Assembly: GCA_046481785.1 (NCBI GenBank)
Contig: JAWOJF010000330.1
Location: 1-8,349 of the forward strand
DNA: 8,349 nucleotides
Reading direction: 5' to 3'
DNA from: JAWOJF01 sp046481785
Lineage (GTDB): Bacteria; Bacteroidota; Ignavibacteria; Ignavibacteriales; Ignavibacteriaceae
The position numbers were made by a program, and so were the translations under genes. Positions 1 to 7,688 of the stretch are shown here, piece after piece (position 1 is the first letter of the stretch; each line of letters starts with the position of its first letter). The notes below the pieces were generated by a model that had not been told where the DNA came from, did no database searches, and saw only the letters and a program-made list of their open reading frames with translations.

Positions 1-243
1 CCACGTGACAGGGTAATCAGTTCTTTGGTAAAATATAATATTCAGTTTTCTGAAAATGAAGATACTGAAACGCTTCATAATAAATTAGCAGAGTTTTATG
101 CTCAACGGACTCTTACTAAGATGCCAATAACATTAAATGATCAGGCAGAAGGAGCATATCTTCTTTCAAGCGAACGTTTAAGTAAAACAACCGGCCAGAT
201 TCTAAACGTTGATGGCGGTTTACACGAGGCTTTTTTAAGATGA
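1..243 (+). CDS. rhaEW: Bifunctional rhamnulose-1-phosphate aldolase / lactaldehyde dehydrogenase, C-terminal end (partial)
   Basis: The reading frame is open from the first base to the TGA at 241-243, so this is the last 80 codons of a gene that begins outside the window. The end, with SSERLSKTTGQILNVDGG followed by LHEAFLR, is the C-terminus of a short-chain dehydrogenase. The preceding stretch (FYAQRTLTKMPITLNDQAEGA) matches what I recall of the dehydrogenase half of RhaEW-type fusions, where a YRKRTLL-like segment precedes the final SDR helix. In that family the aldolase half splits L-rhamnulose-1-phosphate into dihydroxyacetone phosphate and L-lactaldehyde, and the dehydrogenase half oxidises L-lactaldehyde to L-lactate with NAD, in the cytoplasm. 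The lut genes downstream, which consume L-lactate, support this reading. A stand-alone SDR cannot be excluded because the aldolase half is not visible. Confidence 0.78.
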   Translation, partial: PRDRVISSLVKYNIQFSENEDTETLHNKLAEFYAQRTLTKMPITLNDQAEGAYLLSSERLSKTTGQILNVDGGLHEAFLR

Positions 244-263
244 TTATGTATGCTTAATAATAA

Positions 264-809
264 ATGATTTCTACAAGTTCTGAAATAGTATCGCTCTTTA
301 TTGATACAATAATAAAGACAGACGCAACGGTTGAAAAAATAGAAGCTTCCCCTGAAGCACTTTGTAATTCATTAATGAAATCTGTCAGGGGATGTGAAAA
401 TATTGTTATTTCAGAACCGGAATTTATTTCCCGGAACTTGTTTGCCAATTTTCAGGAAAGCGTTAACGTTTGTAATCACCCAAATGCAAACCAACTTGCA
501 TTTGCAGATGCAGGAATTACTGATGCCTTTGCCGGTGTAGCGCAAACCGGTTCAATATGCATAACTATTACTTCCGGCTTCAGCACCTATGTAAGCCTGC
601 TGCCGAGAAAACATATTGTAGTACTTGATTCCAAAAACATAGTAGAACGGCCAAGAGATATTTTTAATCTGCCTATCTCAAACAAGTCTGTTGAACAAAC
701 AGGATGGATATTCATTTCCGGACCCAGTGCAACAGCAGATATGGGAGAACTTGTTAAAGGAGTTCATGGACCTGATAAATTGCATATTATTCTATTGGTT
801 GATAAATGA
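264..809 (+). CDS. lutC: LutC-like LUD-domain protein, L-lactate oxidation complex
   Basis: This 181-residue protein is a single LUD domain, the fold shared by LutC and the N-terminal half of LutB. Visible LUD signatures are the AQTGS turn at residues 93-97, preceded by an FADAGITDAFAG segment, and the LLPRKHIVV strand at 112-120. Together with LutA and LutB it forms the iron-sulfur L-lactate dehydrogenase that makes pyruvate; LutC itself carries no cluster-binding cysteine motif. It is shorter than Bacillus LutC (about 240 residues) and lacks part of the N-terminal extension. The ATG at 264 lies 20 nt after the rhaEW stop and no Shine-Dalgarno precedes it. An ATG at 250 hits a stop after five codons. 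Its stop overlaps the start of the next gene (ATGA, 806-809), which implies translational coupling. Confidence 0.85.
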   Translation: MISTSSEIVSLFIDTIIKTDATVEKIEASPEALCNSLMKSVRGCENIVISEPEFISRNLFANFQESVNVCNHPNANQLAFADAGITDAFAGVAQTGSICITITSGFSTYVSLLPRKHIVVLDSKNIVERPRDIFNLPISNKSVEQTGWIFISGPSATADMGELVKGVHGPDKLHIILLVDK

Positions 810-3025
810 TTAAACCAAGAGAAGTTGCCAATAAAAGTAATCCTGAAAACCTGAACAAAGCCATAGAAATGGCTCTTGATATTGAAAGCGATGCTGTAAA
901 GAGAAATACTCAAACTTTCAATTCTAACCGGTATCTCACAACGGGCAAAATGACAGATTATGAAAACCTTAAAGACCATGCCAGGAAACTAAAAGAAGAA
1001 GCCATTGAGGATCTTCCTTCACTATTAAAAACACTTGAAAGTTCGGTAAATAAAAACGGCGGGCACTTTTATCTTGCAAAAGATGCTAATGATGCCTGTG
1101 AGTATATTCTGAAAATTTGCCGCCAATACAATGCTGAAATTGTAGTTAAAGGCAAATCAATTACATCTGAAGAAATTAAATTGAACCATGTACTTGAAGC
1201 AGACGGAATTGAAGTTAATGAGACAGACCTTGCTGAATTTATTCTTCAGTATTCAGATGAACAGCCTTCGCATATTGTTGGACCGGCAATACACCAGAGC
1301 CGTGAAAGAATATCCCGGTTATTTAGGGAGAAATTTAATCCCGACATACCATTGGATACAGGTGAACAGCTTACTAAGTTTGCACGCTCCAGATTACGCG
1401 AAAAATTTCTAGCTGCAGATATTGGAATAACCGGGGCAAATTTTATTGATGCAGGCAGCGGCTCTATAGCTCTTGTGGAAAGTGAAGGCAATATCCGTTT
1501 GTGTTATACATTGCCTCCTGTACATATTGCAATAGCAGGCGTCGAAAAAGTACTTCCATCATTAAAAGATATAGGTACTTTTATAGAGTTACTTGCCCCC
1601 AGCGGAACAGGGCAGCCCCTTACGTCTTATACAAGTATAATCAGACCCCCTTTAAACTTACCCTTGTTTTCTTTTAACCAAAAGAAAATTAACAAACGTG
1701 AATTTTATTTGGTCTTAATTGATAACGGCCGTCTGAAAATGCGAAATGATCCTGTGTTACGTGAGGCATTATACTGCATAAGATGTGGAGCATGTCTAAA
1801 CTCCTGTACTAATTTTCAATCAGTAGGGGGGCATGCGTTTGGCGGAGAGACATATTCAGGCGGAATTGGCGGTTCATGGGAAGCTGGTACAGGCGTATTA
1901 GAAAATGCCCGCTTCAGTGAATTATGTACAGGCTGCTCAAGATGCGTACCCCAGTGCCCGGTTAGAATTGACATTCCCTGGTTAAACCAGGTTCTGCATC
2001 AAAAACTGAATGAGAAAGAAAAATTAAAATTATCCTTTATTAAAGGATTGCTTCCCGCTGATTCTTTTGAAGAAAAAGCAGGGCTGCAAAAACTTTTCCT
2101 GGGGAATTTTCACCATTTTGCAAAATGGGCTGCACACTTTCCGGTAATATCAAATTATCTGCAGAAAGCAGGTTTTACAAGAATTTTAATGGAAAAGTAT
2201 CTCGGTATAAGCCGGAAGAGAAAGCTTCCTTTATTTGCAGGTAAAACATTAAAACATCAGTTTTTTTACAGTGAGACAAACACAAAAAAACATAAAGTAA
2301 TATTGTTTGCAGATATTTATACCAACTATCTTTATCCCGAAAGAGGATTAGCCCTTATTAAATTATTTAAGGCATTTGGGATAAATTTAATACTGAGTAA
2401 TGTAATGCCCGATGGAAGAGCTGCACTTTCACAGGGATTAATAAAAGCTGCTGCAGCTCGTGCTATAAAAACTACTGAGTATTTGATGACATGGATTAAA
2501 AAAGGTTATGACGTTGTAGTAATAGAACCATCAGTACTGGCAATGTTTCGTCGCGATTATAAACATTTAATTAATGAAGAGCAGTTTTTAGAAACTAAAG
2601 ACCATTGTTACGATCCCCTGGAATATCTTTATAAGTTTATTATAAAAAACAGCATTGATATAAATAAGTTTTTTGATATTACCAGACTTTCTCCCGGTGT
2701 TAAATTGTTTTATCATCCTCATTGTCAGCAAAAAACAATTGGAGCTTCAGAATACACAATTGAAATATTGAAAAAACTTGGATTAGACTTAATAATCTCT
2801 AATGTAGAATGCTGCGGTATGGCAGGGAGTTTTGGGTACAAAAAAGATTTTTATGATTTAAGCATGAGAGACGCTGAAGATTTATTTACTCAAATCAAGT
2901 CTGCCGGTAGTCCTTCAGATGTTATAGTTTTAGCAGGAGGCATTTCCTGTAAAGATCAGGTATCAGAAGGTATGGAGTACAAGGTTATTCATCCAGTAGA
3001 GATGCTGGCAAAAATTTTATTATAG
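806..3025 (+). CDS. lutB: LutB-LutA fusion: LUD/4Fe-4S ferredoxin protein with C-terminal CCG domains
   Basis: The 739-residue length fits LutB (about 470) plus LutA (about 240). Residues about 50-300 are a LUD domain, with GITGANF at 207-213 and LPPVH at 236-240. Two 4Fe-4S ligand sets follow: CxxCxxCxxxC at C324, C327, C330, C334 and CxxCxxCxxxCP at C374, C377, C380, C384, with the LutB-type GGHAFG and YSGGIG segments between them. Residues about 495-739 are the LutA part. Its second CCG domain is intact (C640 in HPHCQQK, CCG at 669-671, C715 in GGISC). Its first keeps the NYLYPE context at 507-512 but has FADIY where a cysteine-containing motif is expected, and MPDGRA at 534-539 where CCGRA or CCGxP is usual. 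Expected role: electron transfer and catalysis in cytoplasmic oxidation of L-lactate to pyruvate. It is co-transcribed with lutC through a 4-nt overlap. Confidence 0.88.
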   Translation: MIKPREVANKSNPENLNKAIEMALDIESDAVKRNTQTFNSNRYLTTGKMTDYENLKDHARKLKEEAIEDLPSLLKTLESSVNKNGGHFYLAKDANDACEYILKICRQYNAEIVVKGKSITSEEIKLNHVLEADGIEVNETDLAEFILQYSDEQPSHIVGPAIHQSRERISRLFREKFNPDIPLDTGEQLTKFARSRLREKFLAADIGITGANFIDAGSGSIALVESEGNIRLCYTLPPVHIAIAGVEKVLPSLKDIGTFIELLAPSGTGQPLTSYTSIIRPPLNLPLFSFNQKKINKREFYLVLIDNGRLKMRNDPVLREALYCIRCGACLNSCTNFQSVGGHAFGGETYSGGIGGSWEAGTGVLENARFSELCTGCSRCVPQCPVRIDIPWLNQVLHQKLNEKEKLKLSFIKGLLPADSFEEKAGLQKLFLGNFHHFAKWAAHFPVISNYLQKAGFTRILMEKYLGISRKRKLPLFAGKTLKHQFFYSETNTKKHKVILFADIYTNYLYPERGLALIKLFKAFGINLILSNVMPDGRAALSQGLIKAAAARAIKTTEYLMTWIKKGYDVVVIEPSVLAMFRRDYKHLINEEQFLETKDHCYDPLEYLYKFIIKNSIDINKFFDITRLSPGVKLFYHPHCQQKTIGASEYTIEILKKLGLDLIISNVECCGMAGSFGYKKDFYDLSMRDAEDLFTQIKSAGSPSDVIVLAGGISCKDQVSEGMEYKVIHPVEMLAKILL

Positions 3026-3071
3026 TTCAAACAAAATAAGAATATCTAAAAAGATTATTAACAAAATATTA

Positions 3072-5312
3072 ATGATTACTATGAAAAACATAATTATTCT
3101 GCTTCTCATAATTGGGAACTCAATTACTTTCTCACAAAAACTGTTTGAAGGAACTGGTCTTAACCTGGAACTATCCAATGATCAGTTGATAGTATCGGCA
3201 GGAGATAAAAAATTGGTTGATATAGTATCAATCAGTTTTAATTTTACATCTCCCAAATCTGTATCTGTATTAAGCAGCAATGAAAACGAGGTTCAATTAA
3301 AGTTTGTTTATCCCGGTATTGCAGAATACCAGGGGACAGATAAGGATTTAATTGATACAGTTTTTATAACAAGGCTTGATAATAGCTTAAGATTTTACTC
3401 TAATCCCGTTTGGGCCCGAAATACAACTATCCGGCTGAATGACTTAAACGAGCATTACTTCGGTGTGTTGGAACCTCTGTTTCCAAATAATAATAAAAGC
3501 CCTGATTTAAGAGGAAAAGTAATTGATGTAGAGATTTTAGGAAGTGCCGATCAATATCATGAAAATTATGCTTCAGTATGGTCTGCTTTTTATATGAGCA
3601 GTAACGGCTACTCTTCATTCTTTGATTCATTTGCAAAAGGACAATATAGCTTTGCAATAAATAATATTACAGAACTTTATCACCGAACTGGAAAGCTTGA
3701 CTGGTATATTTTTTATGGGCCCGAAGGAGATGAAATGTTAAAAGGGTATTACTCGGTAATTGGTAAACCCAAATACATTCCGCCTTGGGCATGTGGTCCT
3801 ATAATATGGCGGGACTATGACAAAAATGGGAAACAGGATGTTCTTGATGATGTCCGGAAGATGACAGATTTAAAAATTCCTGTTACCGGATTAATGGTTG
3901 ACCGCCCTTATAGTGAAGGGGGACACGAGTGGTCTAAAATGAATTTTAATGAAAAATTTTCTGAACCAAAAGAATGGATATCGGAACTTAATAATAAATA
4001 CGGATTGCAATTCTTAACCTGGGTTGGCCCCATGACATTTACAGATGAAGATTTTCCCGCACGCTTTCCTAACAGCAAGGGATATTTTGATTTGACTAAC
4101 CCCGATGCTGTTAAGGAATTCGAGAAGAGACTAAAAACTCACCAGTACTCAGTAAATGTACGAGGGCATAAAATGGACAGGGCGGATGAAGAACTTCCCT
4201 TAATGCTGCCCTGGTATGATAACACGCCGTTTTATGAACAAAGTAATAAGTATGTTTATTTGTATTCCAAAGTTATAGATCAATTTCTAAATAATGCCTA
4301 TGGCAAGGAACAATTTAACTATGCCAGAGCAGCTTTCCACAGAACTCAGCCTTATCTTAGCGCGGTATGGGGGGGTGATTCGCGTGCAACCTGGGGTGGT
4401 TTAGCAGGAAATATTGCAAATGCTATCAGGTGCAGCTTTATGGGATTTCCTGTGTGGGGATCGGATGTAGGCGGATACCTTGGCGGCAGAATACCTGAAT
4501 CGCTCTATGCAAGATGGCTGCAGTTTGGTACCTGGAGCGGAATGTTTGAAATTAAATTAGATAATGCCGGCGGAGAAGGAGAAGACAGGCCGCCATGGAA
4601 GTATAGCGAGAAACTTCAGAATATATTCAGAGATGTTTGTTCTCAAAGAATGAATATGCTTCCCTATATTTATTCTGCTGCCAACACTTCTTACAAAAAT
4701 GGTGTATTAATGAAACCTTTGGCATATGAATATCCGTACGATGTAAACACATATGATATTTGGGATGAATACCTGTTTGGAAATGCATTTTTAGTTGCTC
4801 CCATCTATGATTCACTTAACAGCAGAAGCGTATATTTGCCTGAAGGAAAATGGTATGACTTTTATGATATATTAAAAGTTTATGAAGGAAATAAGAGTAT
4901 AAATGTTTCTGTTGATATTGATAAAATTCCCGTTTTTATAAAAAGTAATTCAATTTATATAACAGGCAGTGTTTACCAGGGGAATGAAAAATTGTGGAAT
5001 GATAAACCTGACGGTGAATTAAATATACATTTTTTCCCGGGACAACCCGGCAGTAAAACTATATATAACTATGTTGATTTATTTGACTCTGATAAAGAAA
5101 AAAATATAGCTATGCAAAATGATGAAGGCAGAATAATATTGGAAATCGATCCTCTTACAAATAACTCTAAGTTGATTATAAGATCAGAAGAAGAACCTTC
5201 CGCAATATTATTAAATAATGAAAAAATAAATTATAACTGGCAGAAGGATAAGGGAATTATAGAGCTTAGCATCGAAAGTAATATACAGACCAATATAGAT
5301 ATTAAATTATAA
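3072..5312 (+). CDS. Secreted glycoside hydrolase family 31 (alpha-glycosidase), substrate unknown
   Basis: This 746-residue protein starts with a signal peptide: MKNIIILLLIIGNSITFS, then QKLF, most likely exported to the periplasm or cell surface. Residues about 25-230 fit the N-terminal GH31 beta-sandwich. The catalytic TIM barrel begins near PPWACGP (about 236) with LMVDRPY. The nucleophile is probably D369 in HKMDRADEE and the acid/base D436 in WGGDSRATW, 67 residues apart. WGSDVGGY (D465) is the usual GH31 segment after the acid/base. The C-terminal 170 or so residues fit GH31 beta-sandwich domains (YLPEGKWYDFYD near the junction). The family hydrolyses alpha-glucosides, alpha-xylosides, alpha-galactosides and others; the sequence does not settle which. 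The ATG at 3081 (M4) is an equally good or better start, since the peptide then begins MKN; neither start has a Shine-Dalgarno. It lies 46 nt after lutBA and is probably read with it. Confidence 0.88.
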   Translation: MITMKNIIILLLIIGNSITFSQKLFEGTGLNLELSNDQLIVSAGDKKLVDIVSISFNFTSPKSVSVLSSNENEVQLKFVYPGIAEYQGTDKDLIDTVFITRLDNSLRFYSNPVWARNTTIRLNDLNEHYFGVLEPLFPNNNKSPDLRGKVIDVEILGSADQYHENYASVWSAFYMSSNGYSSFFDSFAKGQYSFAINNITELYHRTGKLDWYIFYGPEGDEMLKGYYSVIGKPKYIPPWACGPIIWRDYDKNGKQDVLDDVRKMTDLKIPVTGLMVDRPYSEGGHEWSKMNFNEKFSEPKEWISELNNKYGLQFLTWVGPMTFTDEDFPARFPNSKGYFDLTNPDAVKEFEKRLKTHQYSVNVRGHKMDRADEELPLMLPWYDNTPFYEQSNKYVYLYSKVIDQFLNNAYGKEQFNYARAAFHRTQPYLSAVWGGDSRATWGGLAGNIANAIRCSFMGFPVWGSDVGGYLGGRIPESLYARWLQFGTWSGMFEIKLDNAGGEGEDRPPWKYSEKLQNIFRDVCSQRMNMLPYIYSAANTSYKNGVLMKPLAYEYPYDVNTYDIWDEYLFGNAFLVAPIYDSLNSRSVYLPEGKWYDFYDILKVYEGNKSINVSVDIDKIPVFIKSNSIYITGSVYQGNEKLWNDKPDGELNIHFFPGQPGSKTIYNYVDLFDSDKEKNIAMQNDEGRIILEIDPLTNNSKLIIRSEEEPSAILLNNEKINYNWQKDKGIIELSIESNIQTNIDIKL

Positions 5313-5330
5313 GTTAATTGATAAAAAAAA

Positions 5331-5364
5331 GATAGAGGCTGCGGAGAGTTTAACAGCCTCTATC
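5331..5364 (+). terminator. Perfect 11-bp stem-loop after the GH31 gene
   Basis: GATAGAGGCTG (5331-5341) and CAGCCTCTATC (5354-5364) are exact reverse complements around a 12-nt loop. The hairpin lies 18 nt after the GH31 stop and well before the lacI promoter, so it probably ends or stabilises the upstream transcript. It is not a textbook terminator for the + strand: an eight-A run sits just before the stem (5323-5330) and no T run follows. Read on the - strand, the A run becomes a U tract after the stem, so the structure would stop antisense transcription efficiently. Confidence 0.55.
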
Positions 5365-5473
5365 ACCATCCACCAATTAAACAGAATTTACAACCCTTAT
5401 CATTACGGTCATCGTGAGGATAATCCGGCACAGAATAAATTTAAATGATACCCCTATTTTAAGGTAAATTCCC

Positions 5474-5502
5474 TTGACTGCCTGTTTGAAATTGACTAAG
5501 TT
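5474..5502 (+). promoter_or_regulatory. Promoter of lacI and the GH32-like gene
   Basis: TTGACT (5474-5479) is separated by 17 bp from TAAGTT (5497-5502). The same bases also fit the Bacteroidota -33/-7 pattern: TTG, 20 bp, then TAAGTTTA against TAnnTTTG. Transcription would begin near 5509, inside the operator and only about 17 nt before the ATG at 5526. The -10 box is weak by the sigma-70 standard. Its placement is supported by a second promoter at 7689-7717 with identical spacing to the same operator core. Confidence 0.55.
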
Positions 5503-5521
5503 TAGTTAAACGTTTAACTAA
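5502..5521 (+). promoter_or_regulatory. LacI-family operator, perfect 20-bp palindrome
   Basis: TTAGTTAAACGTTTAACTAA is a perfect inverted repeat with the central CG step typical of LacI-family operators, where the hinge helices bind. It overlaps the predicted transcription start and ends 4 nt before the lacI start codon, so binding would block initiation. The core GTTAAACGTTTAAC (5505-5518) recurs exactly at 7720-7733 and with one change at 7604-7617. The adjacent lacI gene is the obvious source of the repressor, giving autoregulation. Confidence 0.8.
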
Positions 5522-5525
5522 TTTT

Positions 5526-6542
5526 ATGGCCGTAACAATAAAAGATGTTGCTAAAAAAGCAAAGGTATCAATAGCTACTGTATCTTTGGTAATTCACAAT
5601 CATAAAAGAATAACACCTGAGACACGTGTAAAAGTAAACAAAGCTATAAAAGAACTTAATTATCATCCTTCCCGTTCTGCAAGAGGCCTGGCTTCAAACA
5701 AAACCGGTAATATTGGATTTATCTTAACCGAGGACCACTTTTTAAGATCGGAACCATTCTATACGAGAATTTTCTTGGGAACCGAGTTTGCAGCTCGTAA
5801 AGATGAATATTACATATTGCTGACTACTATTCCATCTGATTATAAAGCAGATTATAAACTGCCGCGGTTTGTCCTGGAAAGAAATGTAGATGGCGTTTTC
5901 CTTGCCGGTAAAGTTCCTTCAGGAATAATTAAGAGTTTAAGAAAATTTAATCTTCCGCTGGTTTTTGTAGACTACTATCCTGAGCAGGAAAATTATCCTG
6001 TAGTACTTATTGATAACGTTTCCGGGGGAATGCAGGCTACTGAACATCTTATTAACCTGGGACATAAAAATATTGCGTTCATTGCCGGAGATATTGAACA
6101 TCCAAGTATTACCGACAGGTTTCAGGGATATAAAAATGCTTTAGACAAAAACGGAATTGAGTTTAAACGGTCGGCTGTGGTTACCGATGAAGACTATCCT
6201 GCAAGAAAAAATGGTTATAATGCTGCTAAAAAATTATTTAGCAGATCAAAAAGTATCACTGCTATTTTTGCCTGCAATGATGCAATGGCTATTGGTGTTA
6301 TTCAGTACCTGAAGGAAAAAAGTATCAGGATACCGGAGGATATTTCAATAATTGGCTTTGATGATGTTGAAGCCGATCTTTCGCTTGATCCGCCGTTATC
6401 TACAATAAGGGTACCTAAAATTGAAATGGGTATTGAAGCAATGAGATTGATGACTGATATGTTAAAAGATAAAAACAACCGACCGAAAAAAATCCTGGTA
6501 CCTGTGGAACTTGTGATCAGGGCATCTACCGGGAAGATTTAG
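5526..6542 (+). CDS. LacI-family transcriptional repressor
   Basis: This 338-residue protein has the full LacI/GalR architecture. The N-terminal helix-turn-helix begins VTIKDVAKKAKVSIATVSL and is followed by the hinge helix (LNYHPSRSARGLAS, about residues 46-59). A periplasmic-binding-protein-like effector domain follows, with typical segments VDGVFLAG, HLINLGHKNIAFIAGD, AIFACNDAMAIGV and IPEDISIIGFDD. It ends soon after VELVIRAST, so it lacks the extra tetramerisation helix of E. coli LacI and is probably a dimer. It sits directly behind its own operator and 27 nt upstream of a GH32-like gene. The inducer is therefore likely a sugar or sugar phosphate from that enzyme's substrate, but the sequence does not name it. 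The ATG at 5526 gives the standard family N-terminus; no Shine-Dalgarno is present and the leader is very short. Confidence 0.95.
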   Translation: MAVTIKDVAKKAKVSIATVSLVIHNHKRITPETRVKVNKAIKELNYHPSRSARGLASNKTGNIGFILTEDHFLRSEPFYTRIFLGTEFAARKDEYYILLTTIPSDYKADYKLPRFVLERNVDGVFLAGKVPSGIIKSLRKFNLPLVFVDYYPEQENYPVVLIDNVSGGMQATEHLINLGHKNIAFIAGDIEHPSITDRFQGYKNALDKNGIEFKRSAVVTDEDYPARKNGYNAAKKLFSRSKSITAIFACNDAMAIGVIQYLKEKSIRIPEDISIIGFDDVEADLSLDPPLSTIRVPKIEMGIEAMRLMTDMLKDKNNRPKKILVPVELVIRASTGKI

Positions 6543-6569
6543 AAACAATTATCAGGCATAGGTTTTTGG

Positions 6570-7499
6570 ATGCTTTCGTTGTCAGACAAATGGATATGGG
6601 ATTTTTGGTTCGCCAAAAATGGGAATGATACTCACATTTTTTATTTACAGGCCCCCAAAAGCCTCCTTCATGAACAATACCGTCATACCAATGCCACAAT
6701 TGGCCATGCAGTTTCTCAAGATCTTATCAATTGGAATATTTTACCTGACGCATTAATCCCGGGCTTAAATGGTGAGTGGGATGACCTTGCAACCTGGACT
6801 GGTTCTATAATCCGGCATAAGTCTCTTTGGTATATGTTTTATACAGGGGTTAATCGAGCCGAAAAAGGATTAATTCAGCGAATTGGGCTTGCCATCTCAG
6901 ATAATTTGTTAACCTGGAAAAAACATCCTGCTAATCCATTAATTGAAGCTGATGCACTGTACTATGAATTACTTGATTCCAATAGCTGGAAAGATCAGGC
7001 ATGGCGCGATCCATGGGTTTTTAAACATGATGAAAAGTTTCACGCATATATAACTGCCCGTGTAAATTATGGGCCTCCTGATGGAAGGGGTGTAATTGCT
7101 CATACTGAATCAAACGATTTAGTTAAGTGGAACGTTCTGCCTCCGGTAACGGAACCCGGCGAATTTGGCGAACTTGAAGTGCCTCAGTTATTATCTTTTA
7201 ATAATACACACTACCTCCTTTTTAATACTTATGCAGTAAGCCATTCACAACAAAGATTAAACAGATCAAAAATTGTGGCGGTAACCGGCGTACATTATCT
7301 TGCTGCAGATAATCCTCTTGGTCCTTTTAAACTTATTACGGATAAATTTATCCTGGGCGATAAGGCCGGTACTCTTTACAGCGGGAAAATGATACAAACA
7401 AATGAGGGCGAATGGCGTATGATGGCATGCCGCAGTTTTTCCGGTGATGGTGAATTTGAGGGCGTAATTACAGATCCTTTTAAAGTAGATTTTTATTGA
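6570..7499 (+). CDS. Cytoplasmic GH32-like (beta-fructosidase clan) five-bladed propeller hydrolase
   Basis: The 309-residue protein follows the GH32/GH68 clan plan, with three acidic catalytic positions visible. D11 in WIWDFW would be the nucleophile, replacing the usual WMNDPNG block. D147 in WRDPW is the transition-state aspartate of the RDP motif. E203 in ELEVPQ stands where GH32 has the acid/base EC motif. Family-like segments IGHAVSQDLINW, WTGSIIR, WYMFYTG and IGLAISDNLLTW mark successive propeller blades. It has no signal peptide and no C-terminal beta-sandwich: typical GH32 enzymes are about 480-500 residues, and this one stops after the propeller. It lies 27 nt after lacI and is probably co-transcribed with it. 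It likely cleaves an imported fructoside or related sugar in the cytoplasm, but GH43-like or transferase activity remains possible. The ATG at 6570 has only a weak AGG upstream. Confidence 0.75.
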   Translation: MLSLSDKWIWDFWFAKNGNDTHIFYLQAPKSLLHEQYRHTNATIGHAVSQDLINWNILPDALIPGLNGEWDDLATWTGSIIRHKSLWYMFYTGVNRAEKGLIQRIGLAISDNLLTWKKHPANPLIEADALYYELLDSNSWKDQAWRDPWVFKHDEKFHAYITARVNYGPPDGRGVIAHTESNDLVKWNVLPPVTEPGEFGELEVPQLLSFNNTHYLLFNTYAVSHSQQRLNRSKIVAVTGVHYLAADNPLGPFKLITDKFILGDKAGTLYSGKMIQTNEGEWRMMACRSFSGDGEFEGVITDPFKVDFY

Positions 7500-7599
7500 T
7501 CTTTCTAAAAAAGCTTACCGCAACTTCCAGCAAAAGTTTGATCCCAAATATCTGACAAGATTGTATTAGAACTTTCCAAAAGTCTGTTTTAAATAAATA

Positions 7600-7621
7600 A
7601 AAAGTTAAACGCTTAACTTTT
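7600..7621 (+). promoter_or_regulatory. Imperfect LacI-family operator (auxiliary site)
   Basis: The core GTTAAACGCTTAAC (7604-7617) differs from the perfect operator core by one base, and AAAA and TTTT flanks extend the inverted repeat to 22 bp with one mismatched pair. No good promoter stands at the spacing seen for the other two operators. Its centre is 116 bp upstream of the centre of the 7720-7733 operator. The same repeat could fold in RNA as a weak AU-rich hairpin. Confidence 0.62.
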
Positions 7622-7688
7622 ATTTGATAACAGCAGCATTTTTTTATGTCTTTTCGCACACATATAGTTGAGGGATATTCTTTTTTAC

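Noticed and set aside
169..182. AACGTTTAAG in the first gene, similar to an operator half-site
   Set aside because: Only one half matches and it lies within conserved coding sequence.
461..468. CGTTAACG palindrome in lutC, resembling half of the LacI operator
   Set aside because: Its centre is TA rather than CG, it does not extend to the 14-bp core and it lies inside coding sequence.
254..979. Minus-strand reading frames of 64 and 71 codons (254-448, 764-979)
   Set aside because: They lie opposite lutC and the start of lutB, whose translations match known families; the minus translations show no family features.
1188..1491. Overlapping frames inside lutB on both strands (1188-1412 +, 1246-1491 -)
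   Set aside because: They are shadows of the LUD domain coding sequence, which is convincing in its own frame.
3427..4815. Minus-strand frames inside the GH31 gene (3427-3657, 4627-4815)
   Set aside because: They fall within GH31 coding sequence with no family features or promoter of their own.
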